From Alcanivoracaceae bacterium (GTDB taxonomy: Bacteria > Pseudomonadota > Gammaproteobacteria > Pseudomonadales > Alcanivoracaceae), in assembly GCA_023146255.1 (NCBI GenBank), contig JAGLCJ010000003.1, positions 561,275 through 625,274 of the forward strand: a DNA stretch of 64,000 bases. Reading direction: 5' to 3'. The notes under the pieces are model-generated. The model searched no databases and was not told the DNA's origin. It saw only the letters and a list, made by a program, of their open reading frames with translations. Shown here one piece after another: positions 44,809 to 55,072 of the stretch; positions within the stretch are counted from its first letter, which is position 1; each line of letters starts with the position of its first letter. A program made the position numbers and the translations under genes.

Positions 44809-47800
44809 CGGCTTTCTCCATCACGTTCTGGCCGCGAAACAGCGCATCCATGGCTTCAACCAGCGCCATGGTCGGCGGCTGGAAACAGACCCCGCGACTG
44901 TCGCTGTAGAGGCCGCGCAGGAACAACAGGGCCGCGCCGCCGAGATGCTGCGACGGCTGATAACCTTCGCCGAGTCTGGCCCGCAGCAAGCGATGCAGGG
45001 CCAGCAGGTACAGACACATCTGCACGTCATAACGTTTTTCCAGCACCGCCTCGGCCATGGCGCTGTTGCTGTAGCTGTGTTCGTCCGGACCGAGCCAGTT
45101 GGATTTGTAGTCAGCGACGAAATAGCGATCCTGATCGACCAGCACCAGATCGATAAAGCCCTTGAGCATGCCGTTGAGCATATCCCGGCGCAGGGCAGGG
45201 CGCGGCTGGCCGGGCAGAACATGGCGGCGCACCAGTTGATCCAGCGCTTCGGTGCTGACGGCGCTGGACTGGATCCAGAATTCCATTTCCGCCTGACACT
45301 GCTGGCGTGGCAGATCAATCAGACGCAGCGACTGATTGCCAAACGGCAGTGCCGTGTTGAGATAGTCGTCAAACCAGCGCTCGAGCATGGTTTGCTGCGC
45401 TTCCCAGCCGGCGACACGGCTGCGCCGTTGCAGTTGCTGGCGGAATTCCTCGCGACGTTGCTGCAGGGTCGCGGCAAAACCCTGGGTGCCGGCCAGCTCC
45501 AGCAGGCCATGCAGGAAAGTACCGGCCTGCGGGCCGCGGGCAAAGTGGTGGATGCTGTCGGTGCCAGCGTTGTTGTCTGCGCTACGGGAAGGCGTCAATT
45601 CAGTGTGCTGCTTTTCTTCCGCCATCACTTCGTCGCGCACATCCCGCGGCGCTTCATTGGCCGAGCGTGCTTCCGGTTCCAGTGCGCTGTAGCTGGCAAT
45701 CCACCAGTGTTCGGTTTCCGGGCCGTGGTAATCACGGGCCGGTGGCAGTGTCTTCCGCTCTGCATTCAGGCGCGCTCGAATGTCGTTGCTGTCCGGTGCG
45801 CTGGTGCGTTGTATCGCATCACATTGCTGCGCCAATGCGTCCAGCTTTGCTGACAGTTCGATTGGTTGCATGGCAGCGCCGCCGGTCAGCACATAACCGA
45901 TGGCACTGCCGGGCAGGTCGGTGCGGTCCTTGCCCTGACCGATACGCAATGGCGCCATGCCGAGCCAGCAGGCATGACGGGCGCGGGTAACGGCGACATA
46001 CAGCAGGCGCAGGTCTTCGGCCAGACGTTCACGGTCAGCGCGATCAATATCCTGCTGTGTCGGGGTCAGGGTCAGGTGCTGGACATTGTTGTCGTCGTGA
46101 AAACGCAGCGGCAGGTACTTGCCGAGCTCGGCGCGGAAGGTGCAGATAAACGGCAGGAACACCAGCGGGTATTCCAGCCCTTTGGATTTGTGAATGGTGA
46201 CGATACGGATCAGATCGGCATCGCTTTCCAGTCGCAGGATGGTGTCCTCGCCGGCCTCGCTGCTGTTATCGATGGATTCTGCCAGCCAGCGCACCAGCGC
46301 CAGTTCACCGTCCAGCTGGCCGGCGGCACGCTGCGCCAGTTCGGCCAGATGCAGCAGGTTGGTCAGCGCGCGCTCATCGTCGTTGCCGAGCAGTCGGGCC
46401 GGCACCTGATAATCACGCAGCAGCGCGCGAATCATCGGCAGCACACCATGCTGCTGCCACTGTCGATGGTAAAGATGAAACTGCTCGACCTTCGCTTCCC
46501 ACAACTGTTCGTCGCGGCTCAGCTCATCCAGCTCCTGCCAGCTGAGTGCCAGCGTGGCGGTGGCGAGTGCAGCACGGATTTTCTGTTCCGATTCCGGTTC
46601 CGCCACTGCCTGCAGCCAGCACAGCAGGTCGGTTGCCTCAATGCTGTCAAAGATGCTGTCCTTGTCGGAGAGATAAACGCTGCGCAGGCCGCGTTCGCTC
46701 AGCGCAGTACGCATGCGGCCGGCTTCCTTGCCGTCGCGCACCAGAATAGCAATGTCGGCCGGGCGTAGCGGCGCAAGTTCCTGATCTTTTTCAAAGCCGC
46801 AGCGCTGTTCAATCGCCAGATTCAGAAGCCGGACAATTTCCGATGCCGTGCGTGCAGCCATTTCTTTCAGGTACTGGCCTTTGCTCAGACTCGGATCGTC
46901 CATGCCACTGTCGAGCTGCCACAGGGTCATGGCGCTGGCGGGCTGGCCGTCAATCAGAAAACGCTCGCGGCGACTATTGGCCTTTACCGGGCTGAACGGA
47001 ATGTCGCGATAGAGAAAACTGCCCTGCGGATAACGGCCGGCGTAGCTGAACAGGTGGTTGGCCGCCTGCACCAGCGCTTCGCTGGAACGGAAGTTTTTGT
47101 CCAGCGTGTAATGACAGCCCTCGGTGGCCCGTCGTGCCGCCAGATAGGTATGAATATCGGCACCGCGAAATCCGTAAATTGCCTGCTTCGGATCGCCGAT
47201 CATCAGCCAGGTGGTGTCGGGCTGATCGGCATACAGGGTGCTGAAAACCTGATACTGCACCGGGTCGGTATCCTGAAACTCGTCAATCATTGCCACCGGA
47301 AATTGCTGGCGAATGATTGCGGCAAGGCGCGGGCCCTGTTCCGTGGTCATGGCATCGCGCAACCGGGTCAGCATGTCGTCATAACCGATCATGCCGTGAC
47401 GGCGCTTGTACTGATCCATGCGCTGGCTGATCCAGCGTGCCGCATGGGGTAGCAGGGCAGGCAGCAGAGCCGGCAGGCGTGCTTCGATATTGTTCAGTTC
47501 ATCAATGGCGGCAATGGCCGGATCGCTGACAATTTCCGGAATCTTGTCACTGGCTTCGGCGAGCGCCCCTGCATTCATGCGCAGAAAGAATGTTTCGGTC
47601 AGTTTCGGCGCCGGCTGATCCGGATCTTCCAGCCAGCTGGCAATGGCCTCGAACCATTTGCGAATGGTGGCGCTGTTAGTCGGTTTGCTTTTCGCCAGTC
47701 GCTTGCTGTCCCAGGCTGCTTCGAATTTTTCCAGCAGGTCACTGGTCCAGCTGCCCCAGCGCCGGCGCAGGTCATCAAGAATGGCCTGCCGGGCGGCGCT

Positions 47801-48460
47801 GATCTCGGTAATGATCTCGGCCGGCGAGCGCAGCTCTTCGGCAAACTGGTGTTGATGGCCAAGCATCGGCCGCACTGCCTGCATCAATGCCGTTGGTGTT
47901 GGCCACAGACGGAGCAGGTTGCCGGTGGCGTCGTCATTCAGGTTGTAGAAAAAGCTGCGCCAGTAATCCGCCGCGGCCTGTTCGCGCAGACTTTGTTCGT
48001 CCTGATTCAACTCGAGGGTAAACAGGCTGCCGGAATCAAAGGCATGCTGACGCAGCATCCGGTTGCAGAAGCCGTGAATGGTGTAGATAGCAGCTTCATC
48101 CATCCACTGGGCAGCAGCATCAAGACGTGCTGCACAAAGCGGATGTTCATCCTGCGGGTATTCCTGCAGCAGCGTCTGCAAAAACAGATCATGGCTTTCC
48201 GGCGGCTGGCGGCCGGCAAAACACAGCGCTGCTTCCGCCAGTCGGGCACGAATACGATCACGCAGTTCGCGGGTGGCTGCTTCGGTAAAGGTCACCACCA
48301 GAATATCCGGCGGCAACAGCGGCCCCGGGCTGTCGCCATGGCCAAGCACCAGGCGCACATACAGGGCGGCCAGCGTGTAGGTTTTGCCGGTGCCGGCACT
48401 GGCTTCAATCAGCCGGGTGCCGCGCAGCGGGAAACGGATCGGATCGAGAATCTCACTCAT
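44798..48460 (-). CDS. recB: exodeoxyribonuclease V subunit beta (RecB)
   Basis: 1220 residues from the ATG at 48460. The product begins MSEILDPIRFPLRGTRLIEA with Walker A IEASAGTGKTYTLAALYV. The UvrD-type motifs include MIDEFQDTDPVQYQVF and VTIHKSKGLEYPLVFL. The C-terminal nuclease domain carries MLKGFIDLVLVDQDRYFVAD and YKSNW, the D..D..YK metal site. It combines 3'-5' helicase and nuclease. Overlaps recC by eight and recD by eleven bases. An upstream extension of the frame over recC is not used. Confidence 0.96.
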   Translation of the reverse strand: MSEILDPIRFPLRGTRLIEASAGTGKTYTLAALYVRLVLGHGDSPGPLLPPDILVVTFTEAATRELRDRIRARLAEAALCFAGRQPPESHDLFLQTLLQEYPQDEHPLCAARLDAAAQWMDEAAIYTIHGFCNRMLRQHAFDSGSLFTLELNQDEQSLREQAAADYWRSFFYNLNDDATGNLLRLWPTPTALMQAVRPMLGHQHQFAEELRSPAEIITEISAARQAILDDLRRRWGSWTSDLLEKFEAAWDSKRLAKSKPTNSATIRKWFEAIASWLEDPDQPAPKLTETFFLRMNAGALAEASDKIPEIVSDPAIAAIDELNNIEARLPALLPALLPHAARWISQRMDQYKRRHGMIGYDDMLTRLRDAMTTEQGPRLAAIIRQQFPVAMIDEFQDTDPVQYQVFSTLYADQPDTTWLMIGDPKQAIYGFRGADIHTYLAARRATEGCHYTLDKNFRSSEALVQAANHLFSYAGRYPQGSFLYRDIPFSPVKANSRRERFLIDGQPASAMTLWQLDSGMDDPSLSKGQYLKEMAARTASEIVRLLNLAIEQRCGFEKDQELAPLRPADIAILVRDGKEAGRMRTALSERGLRSVYLSDKDSIFDSIEATDLLCWLQAVAEPESEQKIRAALATATLALSWQELDELSRDEQLWEAKVEQFHLYHRQWQQHGVLPMIRALLRDYQVPARLLGNDDERALTNLLHLAELAQRAAGQLDGELALVRWLAESIDNSSEAGEDTILRLESDADLIRIVTIHKSKGLEYPLVFLPFICTFRAELGKYLPLRFHDDNNVQHLTLTPTQQDIDRADRERLAEDLRLLYVAVTRARHACWLGMAPLRIGQGKDRTDLPGSAIGYVLTGGAAMQPIELSAKLDALAQQCDAIQRTSAPDSNDIRARLNAERKTLPPARDYHGPETEHWWIASYSALEPEARSANEAPRDVRDEVMAEEKQHTELTPSRSADNNAGTDSIHHFARGPQAGTFLHGLLELAGTQGFAATLQQRREEFRQQLQRRSRVAGWEAQQTMLERWFDDYLNTALPFGNQSLRLIDLPRQQCQAEMEFWIQSSAVSTEALDQLVRRHVLPGQPRPALRRDMLNGMLKGFIDLVLVDQDRYFVADYKSNWLGPDEHSYSNSAMAEAVLEKRYDVQMCLYLLALHRLLRARLGEGYQPSQHLGGAALLFLRGLYSDSRGVCFQPPTMALVEAMDALFRGQNVMEKADVL

Positions 48461-51400
48461 GGCCGGATGCCTCGCAGTGGGCCAGCAGCGGGCCATACAG
48501 GGCGCGTGCCCAGTAAAGCAGGGCGGGCTCCTCGCCAACTTGCGGCGTCATCAGCGTATCGAAATCGGCAAAGGCGCGGCGTAGTGCTTGCTGGTTGGCA
48601 TAGTGCACTTCGCCCTTTGCGCTGCCGTAATCGCTTCCCTGATAGGCATCGCGCGCCTTGTTCAACGGGTTGGCCTTGCTGCTGCCGCTGGCCAGCGCCT
48701 GTTCCGCGGCAACAAAGGCAAAGCCGGTGCGACAGGCCAGTGGCAGAGGTGAGGTCAGTGCGGTCAGCCAGGCCTGCAGCAGCGTATCCAGATAACGGCG
48801 CGCCTGTTCGCTGGCAATCGGTGCCAGCGTAATGACCTGATCGCTGCCAATCACCACGGTGCTGATCGATACGAGAGCGCTGTTGGCGAGCAGATGCAGG
48901 GTCCAGTCGCCGAGCAGACGATGCGGCTTGTCCTTCAGTTCCCCCGCTACCACGCTCAGGCGCACCTTGCGTTGTTCGCTGTCCTGACGCAGGTCGGTCA
49001 GCCAGTCTTCAAGCAAAAACTCCTGATCCTGAACGCAGGCAGAAATCGATAATTCCTGCAGCGGGATAACGTCGGCAAAGCGATGGCAGTACTGCTGCCA
49101 GCAGCTGATCGCTTGCCAGGCTTGTTCGCCGATGCCATCCAGCAGTTGCTCGCCGGCGTGGCCGACCGGTAGCGCGCCACTGCGCAGCAATTGCTGCCGG
49201 GCACTGGCAAAGGCGATGTCCTGTTCATCAGCGTCGGCTTGCATCGCCGCGCTGAGCAGCGTGCTGCTGATCTGGTGCTTGCCGAGGCCATCAAGGGCAA
49301 AGGGTTCGTCATCATCTTCCGCGCCGTCATCGCCGGCAAAGCGCACCTTCAATCGCTCATTGAAAAACAGTTGCGGCGGGTTCTTCAGAAACCGGGCCAG
49401 CTGGGAACTGTTGAGAGCAATGGCCTGCTCACTCGGCGGCAGGGGCAGCAGGGCATGTTCCTGCTCATCCACTTCATCATGGGCGGCGCGCCATTCGTGG
49501 TCGTAGGAAAACAGCGCCGGGTTCGAACCATCGAAATACTTCAGGCTGAACGGCTGCAGTGGATGCAGTACGGTAATCGCGTCCAGCAGGGCGCCGTCAG
49601 CGACGGAAAAGGCAGAGGCGAGATAATCGCGCAGCTGCGCCACCAGCACCGACGGCGGCCGTTCATGATTGTCGCGAACGTCGCGACCGACCCAGCTGAT
49701 ATGCAGCGACTCGCGGGTGGCGAGCAGCGCTTCGAGAAACAGGTAGCGGTCATCGTCGCGACGCGAACGATCACCGGGGCGATACTGGCCGCGGCCCGCC
49801 ATCAGGTCAAAATCCAGTGGCATCTGCGTGCGCGGATAATCGCCATCGTTCATGCCAAGCAGGCAGACGCGGCGAAACGGAATGCTGCGCATCGGCATCA
49901 GGGTGCAGAAATTTACCCGGCCGGCGAGAAAGCGTTGTGACAAACCACCCTGATCAAGCGCACCGAGCCAGGCTTCGCGGGCCACCGACAGCGGCAGCGG
50001 TTCGGCAAAGCCGGCCTGTTCGCAGGCATCCTGCCAGTCCGCCAGTGCTTCCAACAGGGTCGCCTGCAGTTGCAGATCTTCATCGTCATCGAGCGCAAAC
50101 AGATCGTCGATCAGCTCGCGCAGCCGCACCATCCACTGATCCGGAGTGCCCGGCTGGCGCAGTGAATGCCAGTGCTTTTCCAGCTCGCCGAGCAGGGCAA
50201 ACAGCTGGCCGGCCAGTGTCGCCTGCAGGCCGCTGACTTCACTATAGGGTTCGATTTCCTGCCAGCTGCCGCTGCTGCCGCTGGCATAGCCGAGCAGCAT
50301 GCGCTTCAGGCCGAAGGTCCAGCTGTTCTGGCTGAAGTTGCCGGGCAGGTCGAGGCTGCTGCGTTGTTCAGCATGCAGGCCCCAGCGAATACCGGATTCG
50401 CGCACCCAGCGGCGCAGCACCGGCAGATCACTTTCCTCAATGGCAAAGCGTTGCCGTAACGGCGCGACATCAAGCAGATCGAGCAGGTCGCTGACGGTAA
50501 AGCGTGAGCGCGGCAGATCGAGCAGCGCTTCCAGTGCAATGGCAAACGGCAACCGGTGGCGCTGGCTGCGATCGGAAATGGTGTAGGGGATATGCCGGTT
50601 ACCCTGGGCGGTGCCGAACACCGCATCGATATGCGGCGCATACAGCTCGATATCCGGCACCATGACGATCACATCGCGCGGCCGCAATGCCTTGCCGTTG
50701 CTGGCGCTTTCGGCAAAGGCGGCGAGCAGTTGGTCGTGGAGAATTTCCACTTCCCGTTGCGGGCTATGGGCGCAGTGAAACGAGATCGAGTGATCGGCGC
50801 TAACCTGCTTCGGCGTTTCCGGCAGCGGTTCCAGATCAAGAATGGATTGCTGCAGCTGCGCCAGCAGACTGTCCGGCGCACTGGTTACCGTTTTAACAGG
50901 ATGAAACAGATCAATCTGTTGAAACCAGTCGCGGTACCGCTCCGGCACATCGTAGTCATACAGCAGGCCGATATAGTCGCGCGCCTGCTTGCCCCAGGCG
51001 GCCAGCAACGGATGACCATGCCGTGGTATTTCCTCTTCGGACAGCGCGGTCATCGACGGTTTGCGCTGATGGCGTTGCTGCTGCAAGCGCAGCAGCGCCT
51101 TGTCTTCAATAATGTCAGCCCAGTAATGCTGGCAGGGGTTCTGCACCAGCATCAGGATCTGGCAGTGCGGCGACAGCGCATGCAATGCATCAAGCACCTG
51201 CTTCGGCAGCGAGGTAATGCCGAACACCACCAGCCGCCGCGGTAAATCGCGCGGCACGGCGCCCTGTTCCAGCGCCGCCAGAAAAGCCTGATGAACATGG
51301 GCACGGCTGCTGCCACGCAGGTGTTCAGGCAGATCATTAATCAGCGCCTGCCACAATTCCGCCTGCCAGTGCTGATCCTCGGGCAGGGCCACCTGCTCGC

Positions 51401-51899
51401 CGCGCGGGGTGATCAGTAAACGCTGATCCTGTTCCCACAGCGCCAGCCAGTCGGCGCGATAGACCTGATACTGGTCGAACAGATCCGCCAGTCGCTCGGC
51501 CAGCTGGAAGCGTTTGCGCTGATCATCATCGTCAGCAAGAAACTGATGCAGCGGCCGGAAGCTGTCGCGATGCAGTAAAGCAGGGAGCAATCCCATCAGC
51601 CGCCAGACCAGCCTTGATTTGTCGAACGGGGAGGTCGGTGGCACAGCCTGTTCACCAAGCACACTGCGATAGGCGGCCCAGAGAAAACGGGCCGGCATCT
51701 GGAAGCGTTGCGCGGCACTGATGCCGCAGGCGTCATCGCTGGCCAGCTTCAGCTTCAGCCACTGGGCCATGCCGTTTGACTGGACCAGAAAGATCTCGTC
51801 TTCCAGCGGCGCCAGCGGCTGTGCGCCAAGCCACTGCACGGTGAGCTCGGTCAGGGTTTCCAGATGATTGGCGTGGATAACGGCAAGGCCGGACTGCAT
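48453..51899 (-). CDS. recC: exodeoxyribonuclease V subunit gamma (RecC)
   Basis: 1148 residues from the ATG at 51899 (GGGAG upstream). Family features are IHANHLETLTELTVQWLGA at the start, QRFQMPARFLW, FGITSLPKQVLDALHALSPH, MVPDIELYAPHI and VCLLGMNDGDYPR. RecC holds the complex together and reads Chi. It heads the operon recC-recB-recD, with recB overlapping. The order recC-B-D without ptrA is as in Pseudomonas rather than E. coli. Confidence 0.95.
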   Translation of the reverse strand: MQSGLAVIHANHLETLTELTVQWLGAQPLAPLEDEIFLVQSNGMAQWLKLKLASDDACGISAAQRFQMPARFLWAAYRSVLGEQAVPPTSPFDKSRLVWRLMGLLPALLHRDSFRPLHQFLADDDDQRKRFQLAERLADLFDQYQVYRADWLALWEQDQRLLITPRGEQVALPEDQHWQAELWQALINDLPEHLRGSSRAHVHQAFLAALEQGAVPRDLPRRLVVFGITSLPKQVLDALHALSPHCQILMLVQNPCQHYWADIIEDKALLRLQQQRHQRKPSMTALSEEEIPRHGHPLLAAWGKQARDYIGLLYDYDVPERYRDWFQQIDLFHPVKTVTSAPDSLLAQLQQSILDLEPLPETPKQVSADHSISFHCAHSPQREVEILHDQLLAAFAESASNGKALRPRDVIVMVPDIELYAPHIDAVFGTAQGNRHIPYTISDRSQRHRLPFAIALEALLDLPRSRFTVSDLLDLLDVAPLRQRFAIEESDLPVLRRWVRESGIRWGLHAEQRSSLDLPGNFSQNSWTFGLKRMLLGYASGSSGSWQEIEPYSEVSGLQATLAGQLFALLGELEKHWHSLRQPGTPDQWMVRLRELIDDLFALDDDEDLQLQATLLEALADWQDACEQAGFAEPLPLSVAREAWLGALDQGGLSQRFLAGRVNFCTLMPMRSIPFRRVCLLGMNDGDYPRTQMPLDFDLMAGRGQYRPGDRSRRDDDRYLFLEALLATRESLHISWVGRDVRDNHERPPSVLVAQLRDYLASAFSVADGALLDAITVLHPLQPFSLKYFDGSNPALFSYDHEWRAAHDEVDEQEHALLPLPPSEQAIALNSSQLARFLKNPPQLFFNERLKVRFAGDDGAEDDDEPFALDGLGKHQISSTLLSAAMQADADEQDIAFASARQQLLRSGALPVGHAGEQLLDGIGEQAWQAISCWQQYCHRFADVIPLQELSISACVQDQEFLLEDWLTDLRQDSEQRKVRLSVVAGELKDKPHRLLGDWTLHLLANSALVSISTVVIGSDQVITLAPIASEQARRYLDTLLQAWLTALTSPLPLACRTGFAFVAAEQALASGSSKANPLNKARDAYQGSDYGSAKGEVHYANQQALRRAFADFDTLMTPQVGEEPALLYWARALYGPLLAHCEASGHE

Positions 51900-52066
51900 G
51901 TTAAGGCGCTCTCCCTGATGGCTGCGGCCAGTCTGCACCAACGCTGCGACAGAATCTGTCCGCAAAGACCGCAGCAGCATGGTAACTGCTGAAACCCGGC
52001 TTGGACACGGCACAGGCAGGCCGACGCTGCTACAATGCCGGCCCCTCTGGTATTTCTGGCTGTCGC

Positions 52067-53005
52067 ATGAGCATCAACTGGTTTCCCGGCCACATGAGCA
52101 AGGCCACCCGCGAGATCCGGGAAATGCTGCCCAAGGTGGATCTGGTCATCGAGATTGTTGACGCCCGCCTGCCCTACAGCAGCGCCAACCCGGTGCTGGC
52201 GCAGCTGCGTGCCGGCAAGCCGTGCTTGAAGTTGCTGAGCAAGGCGGATCTGGCCGATCCGGAGGTCACGAGGCAGTGGCTTGAGCATCTGGAGAAGGAC
52301 CCGGCGGTGCGGGCGCTGGCAATCAGCACCCGTGAACCGGAGAAAATCCGTCGTCTTGCCGACATCTGCCGCCGGCTGCCCGGCGTCAAACCGGATGCCA
52401 CCGGCAATGTCACTGCGCTGATTGCCGGCATTCCCAATGTCGGCAAATCCACCCTGATCAATACCCTGGCCGGCCGACCGATTGCCAAGGCCGGCAATGA
52501 ACCGGCGGTGACCAAGGCGCAGCAGCGCATCGATCTGCGTGATGGTCTGGTGCTGATCGATTCGCCCGGCATTCTCTGGCCGAAGATCGATAACGCCAAC
52601 AGCGGCTACCGGCTGGCCCTGTCCGGCGCCATCAAGGCGACGGCGATGCAGGAAGATGATGTGGCGATGTTTGCCGCCGAATATTTCCTGCAGGCCTACC
52701 CGCAGTTGCTGCGTGAACGCTTCCGGCTGGAACAACTGCCGGACAGTGCCATCGAATTGCTCGAAACCATCGGTCGCCAGCGCGGCTGTCTGGGCAGCGG
52801 TGGCCATGTCGATTTTGATCGGGTGGCAACGCTGCTGATCAATGAATTTCGCAGTGCGACGATTGGCCAGATCTCGCTGGAAACGCCGGCGATGGCGTTA
52901 GCCGAGGAAGCGCAGGTGCAATTACTGCGTGATGAGAAAGCGGCGGAGAAAGCCGCTGCAGACAAGGCACGCAAGCAGGCCTTTAAAGAGAAACGCCGCC
53001 ATTGA
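52067..53005 (+). CDS. ribosome biogenesis GTPase YlqF/RbgA-type
   Basis: 312 residues. The permuted GTPase motif order is visible: G4-like LLSKADLADP (residues 57-66), then G1 GIPNVGKSTLIN (near 124), G2 PAVTKAQQRI and G3 DSPGILWP. It starts MSINWFPGHMSKATREI, the hallmark of the family. It assists large-subunit assembly. The tail is Lys/Ala-rich. Divergent from recC. A few codons downstream the DUF481 gene begins. Confidence 0.93.
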   Translation: MSINWFPGHMSKATREIREMLPKVDLVIEIVDARLPYSSANPVLAQLRAGKPCLKLLSKADLADPEVTRQWLEHLEKDPAVRALAISTREPEKIRRLADICRRLPGVKPDATGNVTALIAGIPNVGKSTLINTLAGRPIAKAGNEPAVTKAQQRIDLRDGLVLIDSPGILWPKIDNANSGYRLALSGAIKATAMQEDDVAMFAAEYFLQAYPQLLRERFRLEQLPDSAIELLETIGRQRGCLGSGGHVDFDRVATLLINEFRSATIGQISLETPAMALAEEAQVQLLRDEKAAEKAAADKARKQAFKEKRRH

Positions 53006-53029
53006 GTCGCAGTTTTTACAGGAGATGTA

Positions 53030-53812
53030 ATGCTTTCCCGTTTTTTTGCAGTTGTTGTAATGATGTTCTGGCAGTCCTCCGCATACGCCATTTCCAATAT
53101 CGAAAGCCAGCGCCCCGGTCCACCGCCGGAAGGCTGGAGCGGTAATCTCGAGTTCAGCGCCAGCGGCAAATCCGGTGATGTCGACGAAGACCGTTACGGC
53201 CTCGGCGGGCGCCTGACCTTTCAGCGCCAACGCAACACCCTATTCGGCGTGCTCTCCGCCGCCGAAGCAAAAACCCAGGGCGTAAAAAGCGCGGATGAAT
53301 CCTTTGCCCATCTGCGCTGGATCAACCAGCGTACCGAGCGCGTTGCCGTCGAGAGCTTCGTCCAGTTCCAGCAGAATGAATTCTCCAACCTGCTGGCGCG
53401 CTATCTGGCCGGCGGTGGTGGTCGCTTCCGGTTACTGTCGAAGACGGATCAGTACACGCTGTACCTTGGTCTCGGCGCCTTTCATGAATGGGAGGAAACC
53501 GATCTCGGCACCTTTACCGACAAGCATCGGGTCTGGCGTGCGAGCCAGTACATTTCCTATCAGCAACAGCTGAATGAGCAGGTCAACTGGTTTGCCACCG
53601 CCTATTTCCAGCCGGCTTTCGGCGATGCCGACAACCATCGCGCCCTGCTGGATACCGGCCTGCTGGTGCGCCTGAATGGCTCGCTCAGTCTGCGTCTGGC
53701 TTACAACCTGCGGCATAACAGCGAGCCGCCGCGAAATCTTGCGGCCAATCCGGTGATCGACCGGGAAAAAACCAACACCCAGTACACCACGTCGTTGCGT
53801 TATGAGTTCTGA
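53030..53812 (+). CDS. DUF481 family outer-membrane protein
   Basis: 260 residues with a signal peptide (MLSRFFAVVVMMFWQSSAYA). The mature part has the DUF481 pattern WSGNLEFSASGKSGDVDEDR, RLTFQRQRNTLFGVLSAAEA and a strand-rich body ending YTTSLRYEF with terminal Phe. It is likely a 10-14-strand barrel of unknown role. AGGAG stands ahead of the ATG. It follows the GTPase gene by 24 bp. Convergent with the hydrolase gene. Confidence 0.83.
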   Translation: MLSRFFAVVVMMFWQSSAYAISNIESQRPGPPPEGWSGNLEFSASGKSGDVDEDRYGLGGRLTFQRQRNTLFGVLSAAEAKTQGVKSADESFAHLRWINQRTERVAVESFVQFQQNEFSNLLARYLAGGGGRFRLLSKTDQYTLYLGLGAFHEWEETDLGTFTDKHRVWRASQYISYQQQLNEQVNWFATAYFQPAFGDADNHRALLDTGLLVRLNGSLSLRLAYNLRHNSEPPRNLAANPVIDREKTNTQYTTSLRYEF

Positions 53813-53821
53813 GATGGCTGC

Positions 53822-54739
53822 CTAGTAGTGCTGGCCCAGCCACTCGCTGATTTCTTCCGTGACTTCATCGCGGCACAGGTCATTAAGAATTTCATGCCGG
53901 CCACCGACAAACTGGCCAAAGGTCAGGTCAGCCACACCGGCCTTGTGCAGCGCCTTGTAAAGCGCCGGCATGCCCTTGCCGTTGCCGCTCATTGGGTCGC
54001 TGTCACCACCGATCAGCAGCGTCGGCACCGACGTCGGCAGCTTCTTCAATGATGCTGCCGCATCGACGCTGACCAGCGCGCCGATCAGGTCATGCCACAG
54101 CTGGGTGCTGCAGTCGTGGCCGCACCAGGGGTCGTTGATGTATTTGTCGACTTCAGCGGTATCCCGGCTCAACCAGTCAAACGCGGTGCGGCGGTGCGGA
54201 ATCTTTTTCGCGAAGGCATCAAAGGTGAGGGCGCTGATCAGCTTGCTGTGGCCGCGTGGGCCGTTGCGCCAGCGCGCCAGCTTGATCGGCAGCAATGCTA
54301 GCTTCCATAACCACGGCGCCTTGTAGTCGCTGCCGCACAGGATCACGCCATCGACCTGACCGCCGTGTTGCTCGGCATAGGCCAGGGCGATAAAGCTGCC
54401 CATGCTGTGGCCGGCCAGAATCAGCGGCTTTCTCGGGTGACGTTCACGCACTGCGGCCAGCACGCTGGAAACATCATCGAGCACCAGATTCCAACCCTCG
54501 TTATCAGCAAAGTGGCCGCGCACTTCGTTATCGCTGACGCTGGCGCCATGGCCGCGATGGTCCGGCGCATACAGATGCCAGCCGGCGGCGTTCAGGGCCT
54601 TGCCAAGCGGGGCATAGCGGGCGGCGTGCTCAGCCATGCCATGCAGCCAGACCACGGCGCCCTGATCACCGGTATCGGACTTCCAGCACTGCAAGGCAAT
54701 ACGGTGGCCGTCGTTCGCGCTCAGGTATTCAAGGGTCAT
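53822..54739 (-). CDS. alpha/beta hydrolase, monoacylglycerol lipase-like
   Basis: 305 residues, cytoplasmic. It has the serine aminopeptidase S33/monoglyceride lipase layout: VVWLHGMAEHAARYAPLG, DHRGHGAS, nucleophile Ser112 in AGHSMGSF, Asp in IGGDSDPMSG and His in GGRHEILND. Substrate is probably a monoacylglycerol or lysophospholipid; sequence does not tell which. Divergent from aceA across 333 bp. Confidence 0.9.
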   Translation of the reverse strand: MTLEYLSANDGHRIALQCWKSDTGDQGAVVWLHGMAEHAARYAPLGKALNAAGWHLYAPDHRGHGASVSDNEVRGHFADNEGWNLVLDDVSSVLAAVRERHPRKPLILAGHSMGSFIALAYAEQHGGQVDGVILCGSDYKAPWLWKLALLPIKLARWRNGPRGHSKLISALTFDAFAKKIPHRRTAFDWLSRDTAEVDKYINDPWCGHDCSTQLWHDLIGALVSVDAAASLKKLPTSVPTLLIGGDSDPMSGNGKGMPALYKALHKAGVADLTFGQFVGGRHEILNDLCRDEVTEEISEWLGQHY

Positions 54740-55072
54740 GCGTCAGGCTCCAGTTGATGCGGCGCATTGTATCAGCCCGGTGTCATCGGTAACCCGGCAA
54801 ATATAGACAGTCGTGCACCGAAATGGCCGATCTGGTCAGGAGCAGCAGTGCCGGTGTGGCCTGATCAGGGAATAGCCGTCTGATAGACGGGCTGGTTCAA
54901 ATAACTGCTAATTCTATGATTTATATGCTTATTCACGCGGTGAATGACGGATATATCAAATATCAATTTCGATTATGAAAATCCCCGGCCTAGAATGCGC
55001 GCCTCACCGTCTCGGGCCCGGAATCCGGCATGTCCGCCACGGTGGTGTCACCCTCAACCAAAGGATCAGACC
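54740..55072. promoter_or_regulatory. hydrolase/aceA divergent intergenic region
   Basis: 333 bp without a gene. From 54895 it becomes AT-rich. ATTCAC-GCG-GTGAAT (54931-54945) is a perfect inverted repeat that could bind a regulator. TAGAAT (54991-54996) is a reasonable -10 for aceA, with only a weak -35. A small hairpin, CCGTCT-GAT-AGACGG, lies near 54878. AAGGATC precedes the aceA start. Confidence 0.5.

Noticed and set aside
54801..54812. AATATAGACAG half-site upstream of the alpha/beta hydrolase, similar to half of the SOS box at 59856
   Set aside because: The other half (CTGT at the right spacing) is absent, so it does not qualify as a LexA box.
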